Source: DATBLY01 sp036555125 (GTDB taxonomy: Bacteria; Actinomycetota; UBA4738; HRBIN12). From it: a stretch of 5,908 nucleotides of DNA. Position 1 is the stretch's first letter. Every line of letters starts with the position of its first letter. A program made the position numbers and the translations under genes. The notes under the pieces are model-generated. The model saw nothing but the letters and a program-made list of their open reading frames with translations. It was not told the DNA's origin and did not search any database. The stretch is taken from the NCBI GenBank assembly GCA_036555125.1, contig DATBLY010000118.1:1-5908 (forward strand), in the 5' to 3' direction. This document shows, piece after piece, positions 1-5,908 of this stretch.

Positions 1-24
1 CTGAATCCTCGGCCAGCGCGCCGG

Positions 25-1191
25 CTACGCCTGGTCGAACGCGCTCAGCAGCTCCCGCGCGATCACGAGCCGCTGGATCTGGTTCGTCCCCTCGTAGATC
101 TGGGTGATCTTCGCGTCGCGCATGAACCGCTCGGCGGGGTACTCCCTGACGTAGCCGTAGCCGCCGAGGATCTGGACCGCGTCGGTCGTGATCGCCATCG
201 CCGCGTCGGACGCGAAGCACTTCGCGACGCTCGCGTGGTACGTCAGGCGCGGGTCGCCCGCGTCGCACGCCGCGAGCGCGCGATAGGTCAGCACGCGCGC
301 GGCCTCGAGCTTCATCGCCATGTCGGCGAGCATGAAGCGGATCCCCTCGAAGTCGACGATCCGCTGGTCGAACTGCTTGCGATCGGCGCCGTAGCTCGTC
401 GCCAGGTCGAGCGCTCCCTGCGCGATCCCCACGGCCTGCGCCGCGATCACGGGCCTCGAGAAGTCGAGCGTGCGCATCGCCGTCGCGAACCCCGTGCCCT
501 CCTCCCCGATCAACCGGTCCGCGGGGATCCGCGCGTCCTGCAGGATCACCTCGCGCGTCGGCGAGCCCTTGATCCCCATCTTCTCCTCGGGCTTGCCGAA
601 CGAGACGCCCGGATCGTCCCGCATCGCCAGGAACGCGGACACGCCCTTCGACCGCAGGGACGGGTCCTTCGTGGCGAAGACGACGTACGCGTGGGAGACG
701 CCGGCGCCGGTGATGAACCGCTTCGTGCCGGTGAGCGTGAAGCCATCGTCCGTCCGCGCGTAGCGCGTCGTCATCGCGACGGCGTCGGAGCCGGCCCCCG
801 CCTCCGTGAGCGCGTACGACATCAGGACCTCGCCGCGGCAGATCCCGCCGATCATCGCGGCGCGCTGCTCGTCGGTGCCGGCGAGCATCAGCGGGATCAC
901 GCCGAGCTTCGACACGATCGGGGTCAGCGCGACCCCCGCCGAGACCCGCGAGAGCTCCTCGATCAGGACGCCGAACGCGAGCGCGCCGCCGCCCGAGCCG
1001 CCGTGATCCTCGGGGTAGCCGACGCCCATCAGGTCGTGCTTCACGAGCGCGGCGTAGACGTCCTCGGGCCACTCGTCGTCGTGGTCGATCTGCGCGGCGC
1101 GAGGTCCGATCACGTCCTCGGCGAACGCCCGGACGACGGCACGGAACTCCTCGAGCTCCTGCGGGAGCTCGTACCGACCCGCGTCGCTCAC
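25..1191 (-). CDS. acyl-CoA dehydrogenase (FAD-dependent)
   Basis: This 388-residue protein has the usual length and layout of a soluble acyl-CoA dehydrogenase, which forms the alpha,beta double bond in an acyl-CoA thioester and passes electrons from FAD to ETF. The first family signature, ALTEAGAGSDA, is at residues 127-137. KRFITG (157-162) is the usual flavin-domain segment. The C-terminal domain has RKQF (271-274), Q340 with GGYGY (343-347), and YEGTN (366-370), where E367 aligns with the catalytic base of short/medium-chain enzymes. Asp275 follows QF where Gly is more usual. I chose the GTG at 1191 because the reading frame further upstream runs back through the thiolase gene as an antisense-like shadow; only a weak GGA lies ahead of it. 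It starts 17 bp after the thiolase stop, so the two are probably co-transcribed. Substrate chain length or branching cannot be read from the sequence; short or branched-chain acyl-CoA is a guess. Confidence 0.95.
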   Translation of the reverse strand: MSDAGRYELPQELEEFRAVVRAFAEDVIGPRAAQIDHDDEWPEDVYAALVKHDLMGVGYPEDHGGSGGGALAFGVLIEELSRVSAGVALTPIVSKLGVIPLMLAGTDEQRAAMIGGICRGEVLMSYALTEAGAGSDAVAMTTRYARTDDGFTLTGTKRFITGAGVSHAYVVFATKDPSLRSKGVSAFLAMRDDPGVSFGKPEEKMGIKGSPTREVILQDARIPADRLIGEEGTGFATAMRTLDFSRPVIAAQAVGIAQGALDLATSYGADRKQFDQRIVDFEGIRFMLADMAMKLEAARVLTYRALAACDAGDPRLTYHASVAKCFASDAAMAITTDAVQILGGYGYVREYPAERFMRDAKITQIYEGTNQIQRLVIARELLSAFDQA

Positions 1192-1208
1192 CGGTAGTCC
1201 ATCGCAGG

Positions 1209-2390
1209 CTAGATCCGGCGGATCACGATCGCGTCGCCCTGGCCGCCGCCTCCGCAGATCGCGGCGCCGCCCAGGTCCACGCCCCGCCGGCGCATCTCGA
1301 GGGCGAGCGTCAGCACGATCCGGGCGCCGCTCGCCCCGATCGGATGCCCCAACGCGACGGCGCCGCCGTTGACGTTCACGAGCTCCTCGTCGACACCGAG
1401 CATCCGCGCCGCGTGGAGCGAGACCGCGGCGAACGCCTCGTTGATCTCGACGAGACCCAGGTCGTGCGCGTCGAGGTCGGCCTTCTTCAGGGCCTTCTGC
1501 ATCGCGAGGGCCGGGACGGTGTGCAGCGACGGGTAGCGGTCGGCCGACATCCCGTAGGCGACGATCTCGGCGAGCGGCGCCAGCCCGAGCCGCTCGGCGC
1601 GCTCCGCGCTGGTGACGACGACCGCCGCGGCCCCGTCGGAGATCTGCGACGCGTTGCCGGCCGTCACGGTCCCGTCGTGGTTGAACGCGGGCCGGAGCTT
1701 CGCCAGCACGTCGACGCTCGTCTGCGGGCGGATCCCCTCGTCGCGCTCGAAGCGGACCGGGTCCCCCTTGCGCTGGGGCACCTCCACCGGCACGACCTCC
1801 TCGGCCAGACGGCCCGCGTCCCAGGCCGCCGCGGCCCGGTGGTGGGAGCGGGCCGCCCAGAGGTCCTGCTCCTCGCGCGTGACGCCGAGCTCCTCGCTCA
1901 CGATGTCGGTGCCCGCCCCCATGTGGTGATCGTGGAAGCTCGACCACAGGCCGTCGTGGATCATCGCGTCGACGAGCGGCGCGTCGCCCAGCCGCGAGCC
2001 GTCGCGCGCCTGCTTGATCAGGTACGGCGCGTTCGTCATCGACTCCATGCCGCCGGCCACCACGACGTCCAGCTCGCCCGCGCGGATCATCTGGTCGGCG
2101 ATCGCGATCGCCGACGTGCCGGAGAGGCAGACCTTGTTGACGGTGAGGGCCGGGACCTCCTTCGGGATCCCGGCGTCGACCGCGGCCTGGCGGGCGGTGA
2201 TCTGGCCGGTCCCGGCCTGGATCACGTGGCCCATGACCACGTACTCGACCTGGTCGGGGGCGACGCCGGATCGCTCCACCGCCGCCCGGATCGCGATGGC
2301 GCCCAGGTCCATCGCGTCGAAGCCGGCGAGGGAGCCCCGGAACCTGCCGATGGGGGTGCGCGCGCCCGCGACGATGACCGACCGCGTCAT
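1209..2390 (-). CDS. thiolase (acetyl-CoA C-acyltransferase)
   Basis: This 393-residue protein is a full-length thiolase. It either cleaves 3-ketoacyl-CoA with CoA or condenses two acetyl-CoA molecules. The N terminus has the standard RTPIGRFRGSLA (residues 11-22). The nucleophilic Cys88 lies in NKVCLSG (85-91), and AGGMESM (112-118) follows. NEAFA (317-321), GGAVALGHPIGASG (342-355, with catalytic His349) and the second catalytic Cys379 in CGGGGQGDA complete the active site. CLSG replaces the more common C-G-S-G, a variant I recall from actinobacterial thiolases. The ATG overlaps the NUDIX stop by 4 nt (ATGA) and no good Shine-Dalgarno precedes it, which suggests translational coupling. The acyl-CoA dehydrogenase follows directly, which favours a degradative beta-oxidation role. 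A biosynthetic acetoacetyl-CoA role (for example feeding polyhydroxyalkanoate or isoprenoid synthesis) cannot be excluded from sequence. Confidence 0.95.
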   Translation of the reverse strand: MTRSVIVAGARTPIGRFRGSLAGFDAMDLGAIAIRAAVERSGVAPDQVEYVVMGHVIQAGTGQITARQAAVDAGIPKEVPALTVNKVCLSGTSAIAIADQMIRAGELDVVVAGGMESMTNAPYLIKQARDGSRLGDAPLVDAMIHDGLWSSFHDHHMGAGTDIVSEELGVTREEQDLWAARSHHRAAAAWDAGRLAEEVVPVEVPQRKGDPVRFERDEGIRPQTSVDVLAKLRPAFNHDGTVTAGNASQISDGAAAVVVTSAERAERLGLAPLAEIVAYGMSADRYPSLHTVPALAMQKALKKADLDAHDLGLVEINEAFAAVSLHAARMLGVDEELVNVNGGAVALGHPIGASGARIVLTLALEMRRRGVDLGGAAICGGGGQGDAIVIRRI

Positions 2391-2896
2391 GGATCGAGTC
2401 TACCGGCGCGCCATCGCTCGAAGATCTCGCGGCTGTCCGGGCAGAACTCCTCCATCGCGAGCATCCGGTCGAGCTCGTCGAGCGTGACCTGGCCGCTCCA
2501 CGCCACCTCGCTCGGCTGATGCACCACGGGTCCGTCCCAGGTCACCTCGTAGACCGCGCCCCACGCCTCTCCGCTCGGCCCGGAGTAGCGGTGCCGGAAG
2601 AGGGGTGTCGGCGTCACGCCCGCGATCCCGAGCTCCTCCTCGAGCTCGCGCGCGGCGCACGCGTCGTACGTCTCGCCGCTCGCGAGCACCCCGCCGGCGA
2701 ACACGTCGTACGCGCCGGGGTAGACGTCCTTCGTGTCGGTGCGCCGATGTATCAGGAAGCGGCCGTCGGTCCCGCGGACCAGGACGTAGGTGCAGCGGTG
2801 CAGCAGGTTCCGCTCGCGGATCTCGCGCCGCGTGACCGTGTCGATCACGCGGTCGTCCTCGTCGACGACGTCGACGAGCTCGCCGGCCGGGTCCAC
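2387..2896 (-). CDS. NUDIX hydrolase, YfcD/IPP-isomerase-like
   Basis: With the start chosen here the protein has 169 residues and one NUDIX domain. The NUDIX box is perfect: G69, E75, R83-E84, E87-E88, G90-I91, matching G-x5-E-x7-RE-U-x-EE-x-G-U and forming the Mg-binding helix that hydrolyses a diphosphate linked to another group. ELVDVVDEDD near the N terminus, HRRTDTKD (50-57), AWGAVYEV (111-118) and the late FCPDS (151-155) resemble, from memory, E. coli YfcD and the IPP isomerase branch. The substrate is unknown. I prefer GTG at 2896 because conserved sequence begins right after it and the first 30 codons all end in G or C. A longer start, GTG at 2959, overlaps the esterase stop by 4 nt (GTGA) and would add 21 residues, but 5 of those 21 codons end in A or T. 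Neither start has a good ribosome binding site. The stop overlaps the thiolase ATG. Confidence 0.9.
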   Translation of the reverse strand: MDPAGELVDVVDEDDRVIDTVTRREIRERNLLHRCTYVLVRGTDGRFLIHRRTDTKDVYPGAYDVFAGGVLASGETYDACAARELEEELGIAGVTPTPLFRHRYSGPSGEAWGAVYEVTWDGPVVHQPSEVAWSGQVTLDELDRMLAMEEFCPDSREIFERWRAGRLDP

Positions 2897-2955
2897 GCAC
2901 GCAGCGTAGCGAGCCGACGTGCCCGCGAGGTCATCCCGGGCTTCGATCGGTCGCT

Positions 2956-3840
2956 TCACGCCGGGATGGCCTGCACGAACGCCCTCGCGATGACCCGGTA
3001 GCCCGCGGTGTTCGCGTGGATGTCCGGCCCTGCCGGAGGCGCCGCGCACATCCAGGTCCACGTGCAGGCCCTGGCCACGTTCACCGGCACGCGACCGAAC
3101 CCGGGGAGCCGCACGCGATCCTCGAAGTTCGAGATCTCGAACGCACCCGCCACGTCGGCGACGGGGACGCCCGCGCCGTCGAACGCCTCCTGAAGTCTGG
3201 CGTTCATCAGCTCGAAGATGGCCTGATCCGCGCGGGCGACGTGCCTGCCCCGCGGACCCAGGATCCAGAAGCCCAGGAACGGGTCGTAGTACGTCATCCC
3301 CACGATCGGGACGTCCGGGGCCGCCGTCCGCAGCGCCCCGAGGATCGCCGTCAGATCGGCTCGGACCGTGACCAGGACGTCCTCGGCGCAGGCCTCGTCG
3401 ATCAAGGCGGTCGCGTCGTCCAGGCAACCCTCGACGACGTCGTTCGCGCCGATGTCGATCGTGATCAAGGCCGTGCGATCCGCGTGCCGCCCCAGGAAGG
3501 CGAGGGCCTGATCCAGCTGCGATCCCTGCGGGTACGAGCACGGCGACGAGGAACCGTCCCGCATCGAGGCGGCCGTCTCCCCGGGGCACCCCAGCTTCCG
3601 CGGCTGCAGCTCGGGCGTCTCGTGCCGGAGCCGCCTCAGCAGCTGATCCACGTAGCCGTGCGTCCACCGACCGACGGGCTGGTAGCTCGCCGCCAGGGAA
3701 TCGCCCAGGGACAGGTAGTACGCGTCTCCGGGCGCCGCCGCGGCAGGAGCCGCGGTGGCCGCAGCCGAGGCGACGGGGGCCGCCGCCAGCGCCGGGATCG
3801 CCAGACACATCGCGACGAGCGCGATCGAGACCTTCTTCAC
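2956..3840 (-). CDS. exported SGNH/GDSL-family esterase or lipase
   Basis: This 294-residue protein begins with a classical Sec signal peptide: K2-K3, a hydrophobic stretch at about residues 4-21, and an Ala-rich cleavage zone with ASA at 24-26. An Ala/Pro-rich linker to about residue 37 follows. The SGNH blocks are in order: SLGDS (44-48, nucleophile Ser48), CPGETAAS (85-92, oxyanion Gly87), IGAND (130-134, Asn133), and DIHANTAGY (273-281, catalytic His275). The acidic partner is D-x-H rather than D-x-x-H. Mature cysteines at 85, 101, 139, 151, 259 and 265 could form three disulfides, as in secreted Streptomyces lipases, consistent with an extracellular enzyme acting on ester bonds. The substrate is unknown. 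The GTG start is well supported by a strong Shine-Dalgarno and by the signal peptide. An in-frame ATG at 3924 would add 28 low-complexity Arg/Gly residues ahead of it and is less likely. Confidence 0.92.
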   Translation of the reverse strand: MKKVSIALVAMCLAIPALAAAPVASAAATAAPAAAAPGDAYYLSLGDSLAASYQPVGRWTHGYVDQLLRRLRHETPELQPRKLGCPGETAASMRDGSSSPCSYPQGSQLDQALAFLGRHADRTALITIDIGANDVVEGCLDDATALIDEACAEDVLVTVRADLTAILGALRTAAPDVPIVGMTYYDPFLGFWILGPRGRHVARADQAIFELMNARLQEAFDGAGVPVADVAGAFEISNFEDRVRLPGFGRVPVNVARACTWTWMCAAPPAGPDIHANTAGYRVIARAFVQAIPA

Positions 3841-3842
3841 CG

Positions 3843-3854
3843 CTCCTCCCTCCC
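3843..3854 (-). promoter_or_regulatory. strong ribosome binding site of the esterase gene
   Basis: On the minus strand this reads GGGAGGGAGGAG. Its first GGAGG (3853-3849) sits 8 nt before the GTG at 3840, an ideal spacing. It is the only strong Shine-Dalgarno in the window and decides the esterase start. The other genes have weak or no visible sites, so the esterase may be translated more efficiently. Confidence 0.75.
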
Positions 3855-3905
3855 GCGTCGCCGTGCGGCCGGGGTGACGGCCTGCGGCGCTCGTGGCACG
3901 GACCC

Positions 3906-3940
3906 TCGATTGGGGCCCCCGCATCGAACGGTAGGCGGGG
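3906..3940. repeat. overlapping inverted repeats upstream of the esterase gene
   Basis: Two dyads share sequence. The first has arms TCGAT (3906-3910) and ATCGA (3923-3927) around a core containing the palindrome GGGGCCCC (3912-3919). The second has arms CCCCGC (3917-3922) and GCGGGG (3935-3940) around a 12-nt loop. Both cannot form as hairpins at once. They lie about 65-100 bp ahead of the esterase start and could be an operator or an untranslated-leader structure. In DNA this GC-rich, short dyads also arise by chance. Confidence 0.4.
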
Positions 3941-4025
3941 AAGGGCTCGGGGGTCGAACCGGCCAGCCACCGACGCCGCGGGGGCGGAGGCACCCGGACC
4001 GCCGTGGGGGCTCCCTCGCGGGCGC

Positions 4026-5897
4026 TCAGTTGCGGTTCGCGAGCGCCTTCTCGATCACCTCGAGGATCTCGGCGCCGACCAGCTCGTCGCGCTCGATCAG
4101 CGCGTCGCGGAGCGCGGCGTGGATGTCGCGGTTCTCCTCGAGCACGGCGCGCACGCGGACCCGCTGGGCCTCCAGGATGTCCTCGACGCGCTGCTTGCCC
4201 TCGCCGTCGCCGAGCACCTTCGCGACCAGGTTCGTCCGGCTGATCGCGCCCTCGGCGACGGCGTCGAACGAGATCAGCGAGCCGGCCATCCCGAACGACC
4301 CGACCATCTGCGCGGCGAGCGCCGTGGCGTGGGCGAGGTCGGAGGCCGGGCCGGTCCCGCTCTCCCCCAGGCACATCTCCTCGGCGACCAGGCCGCCGAG
4401 CGCGATCGCGATGCTGGACTCGATCTCGCTGCGCGAACGCGTGAAACGCTCCTCCTCGTCGCCGTGCGCGAGCAGCCCGAGCGAGCCGCGCCGCTTGATG
4501 ATCGACAGGACCTCGAGGCGCCGGTCCTTCCCGAGGAGATGCGCGACGGTCGCGTGGCCGGCCTCGTGCGTGGCGACGGCCGCGCGGTCGCCCTCGGTGT
4601 AGACGACCGGCTGCTTGATCCCGATCTCGTCGGTCAGCTTCGCCTCGTAGACGTCGTTGCGGCCCATCGAGCGCCGCCCGTCGCGCAGGGCCACCAGGAG
4701 CGCCTCGTCGAAGAGGTGCTCGAGCATCACCGGCGTGTACCCGAACGTGTCGTGGGCCAGGCGCTCGCGCTCGGACGGCAGATCCAGCTCGGGCTCGTGC
4801 GCCTTGCGATCCATGAAGAAGTCGATCAGGTCCTGGCGGCCCTGCTTCGTCGGCACGTCGAAGTACAGACGGCGATCGAACCGCCCCGGCCGAAGGAGCG
4901 CCGGATCGAGCGCATCGGCGCGGTTCGTCGCCGCGATCAGCAAGATGTTGTTGTACGCGGGCTTCGCCGCCGCCATCTTCCGGTCGGGCGGCAGGTACGA
5001 GTTGATCCACGAGATCCAGCGGGACTTCACCCGCGTCCGCCACGGCGGCTGGTCGAACGACTGCATCTGGATCAGCAGCTCGTTCACCATGCCGCCGTTC
5101 CCGCCGGAGATCATCGGGGAGACGACGCGACCCAGACCGTCGGCGACCGAGGACGCCGCCAGGGCCCCGGTCGATGGCGAGGCCATCAGGCCGCCCGGCG
5201 CCGGGCTCATGCCCAGCGCGTCGCGGCTCATGCCGATCGCGTCGATCTCCTCGATGAACCCGATCGCTCCCCCCTCCTTGCGGGCGGCCTTGCGCAACGC
5301 CTTGAAGTACGAGCGGATCTTCGACCCGGTCATGCCGAACCACATCGACTGGAACGCCGGCGCCGAGATGAACAGGAACGGCACGCCGGCCTGCTTGGCC
5401 ATCGCCTTGGCCAGGTACGTCTTGCCGGTGCCGGGCGGTCCCTCGAACAGGACGCCGCGCCGCGGGGTGCCGCCCAGCTCGTCGCGGAACGTCGCGTAGC
5501 CCAGGAACACGTCCAGCGTTCGCGCCACCTCGTCCACCTGACCGTCGAGGCCCCGGATGTCGGTGAGGCCGATCTCGACCTGCTCGGGATGCACGGTGAT
5601 GTGCGGCGACCGCCCCGAGAACAGCGGCATGGCGACCATCATCCCGATGGCGGCGATCAGGAGCAGGACCGGCAGGAACATGAACCAGTCGTCGGGCAGG
5701 CTCGGCAGCTGGATCGGGTTGTTCGTCGCCAGGCGGTACCAGAGCCACGCGTCCACGACGCCGATCACGACGAGCGCCCGGATCAGCTTGCTCCGCCGCG
5801 TGCGTTCGCGCTGGCGGAAGACGTCCGCCCGGCCCCGGGTGAGGATCTCGGACCCCTCGAGCAACGGAGCGATCGCGGAACGGTGTTCGTCGGTCAC
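4026..5897 (-). CDS. FtsH-like membrane AAA+ zinc metalloprotease, divergent
   Basis: This 623-residue protein has the FtsH order: two predicted membrane helices (about residues 38-57 and 71-93), an AAA+ ATPase, and an M41 zinc peptidase. Such proteins unfold and degrade membrane or cytosolic proteins at the inner face of the membrane, usually as hexamers. Walker A is GPPGTGKT (153-160). Walker B reads FIEEID (214-219), with Glu216 where Asp is normal and catalytic Glu217 kept. The second region of homology, ATNRADALDPALLRPGRFDRR (323-343), keeps sensor Asn325 and arginine fingers R336/R339. HEAGH (444-448) plus Asp520 supply the zinc ligands and catalytic Glu445, so the peptidase looks active. 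Differences from standard FtsH are a loop of only about 13 residues between the helices, pore loop MWFG (185-188) instead of MFVG, and insertions at about 223-266 and 284-316. The GTG start lies 11 bp from the window edge; no stop or clear ribosome site is seen upstream, so the true start could be further out. Confidence 0.93.
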   Translation of the reverse strand: MTDEHRSAIAPLLEGSEILTRGRADVFRQRERTRRSKLIRALVVIGVVDAWLWYRLATNNPIQLPSLPDDWFMFLPVLLLIAAIGMMVAMPLFSGRSPHITVHPEQVEIGLTDIRGLDGQVDEVARTLDVFLGYATFRDELGGTPRRGVLFEGPPGTGKTYLAKAMAKQAGVPFLFISAPAFQSMWFGMTGSKIRSYFKALRKAARKEGGAIGFIEEIDAIGMSRDALGMSPAPGGLMASPSTGALAASSVADGLGRVVSPMISGGNGGMVNELLIQMQSFDQPPWRTRVKSRWISWINSYLPPDRKMAAAKPAYNNILLIAATNRADALDPALLRPGRFDRRLYFDVPTKQGRQDLIDFFMDRKAHEPELDLPSERERLAHDTFGYTPVMLEHLFDEALLVALRDGRRSMGRNDVYEAKLTDEIGIKQPVVYTEGDRAAVATHEAGHATVAHLLGKDRRLEVLSIIKRRGSLGLLAHGDEEERFTRSRSEIESSIAIALGGLVAEEMCLGESGTGPASDLAHATALAAQMVGSFGMAGSLISFDAVAEGAISRTNLVAKVLGDGEGKQRVEDILEAQRVRVRAVLEENRDIHAALRDALIERDELVGAEILEVIEKALANRN

Positions 5898-5908
5898 GGG
5901 TGGCGGCC

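Larger units (their letters stand above)
3841..4025. other. intergenic region between protease and esterase genes
   Basis: This is the only sizeable non-coding stretch in the window. It probably carries the promoter of the esterase-to-dehydrogenase unit. A poor promoter-like pair on the minus strand, TTCGAC (3958-3953) and TACCGT (3933-3928) with a 19-nt spacer, is the best I can find and is not convincing. No hairpin followed by a T-run marks the end of the protease transcript. The region contains the inverted repeats listed separately and two copies of TCGAAC 30 bp apart (3924-3929 and 3954-3959). Confidence 0.6.

Noticed and set aside
1..24. Possible terminator after the acyl-CoA dehydrogenase stop (CGGC with GCCG)
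   Set aside because: The stem is only 4 bp in GC-rich DNA, without a T-run, and the window ends here.
1192..1947. Upstream extension of the acyl-CoA dehydrogenase frame giving a 640-residue product
   Set aside because: The added 252 residues overlap the thiolase gene in another frame and are Arg/Gly-rich without motifs. Family length fits the start at 1191.
1344..2519. Long plus-strand open frame of 391 codons opposite the thiolase gene
   Set aside because: It is rich in Arg, Asp, Gly and Val with no recognisable domain, and it mirrors a gene with clear catalytic motifs. GC-rich genes commonly leave such open antisense frames.
3940..3962. GGTTCGACC on the minus strand resembling a tRNA T-loop
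   Set aside because: The flanks do not form a T-stem, and there is no anticodon arm or acceptor stem nearby.
3980..4020. Possible terminator hairpin after the protease gene (GGAG with CTCC arms)
   Set aside because: Pairing needs a bulge and a mismatch, and no T-run follows on the minus strand.
3016..4602. Long plus-strand open frame of 528 codons across the esterase, intergenic region and protease C-terminal part
   Set aside because: It crosses two real minus-strand genes and a non-coding gap, and its product is low-complexity Arg-rich sequence without any motif.
3841..5748. Upstream extension of the esterase frame giving a 930-residue protein
   Set aside because: The extension is a shadow of the protease gene in another frame. 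The signal peptide and Shine-Dalgarno fix the start at 3840.

Overview
The window is very GC-rich, and its genes almost always end codons in G or C. Four of the five genes start with GTG. Together with the protein families present, this points to a high-GC actinobacterium. A Thermoleophilia/Solirubrobacterales-like lineage is possible, but that is an impression from protein style and no phylogenetic marker is present. All five genes lie on the minus strand, so transcription reads from right to left. Coding density is high and no gene-free stretch exceeds 300 bp.

Layout in the direction of transcription: (1) 5897-4026, a membrane-anchored AAA+ zinc metalloprotease of the FtsH class with several departures from standard FtsH; (2) 4025-3841, a 185-bp intergenic region with overlapping inverted repeats and a strong ribosome binding site at its end; (3) 3840-2956, an exported SGNH/GDSL esterase with six cysteines in the mature part; (4) 2896-2387 (or from 2959), a NUDIX hydrolase resembling YfcD and IPP isomerase; (5) 2390-1209, a thiolase; (6) 1191-25, an acyl-CoA dehydrogenase. 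The last 24 bases hold nothing I can call.

The esterase, NUDIX, thiolase and dehydrogenase genes are packed tightly: a 59-bp gap or 4-nt overlap, then a 4-nt ATGA overlap, then a 17-bp gap. They probably form one transcription unit. Thiolase and acyl-CoA dehydrogenase are two steps of beta-oxidation or related acyl-CoA catabolism. The exported esterase could supply acyl chains, but no acyl-CoA ligase, hydratase or hydroxyacyl-CoA dehydrogenase is in view, so this link is only a hypothesis. The protease gene is separated by the 185-bp gap and may be a separate unit.

Most of the window is ordinary metabolism. The item most worth a second look is the FtsH-like protein. It has a very short loop between its two membrane helices, Glu in place of the usual Walker B Asp, an altered pore loop, and two insertions in the AAA+ domain. 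I found no CRISPR array, mobile element, tRNA or rRNA.
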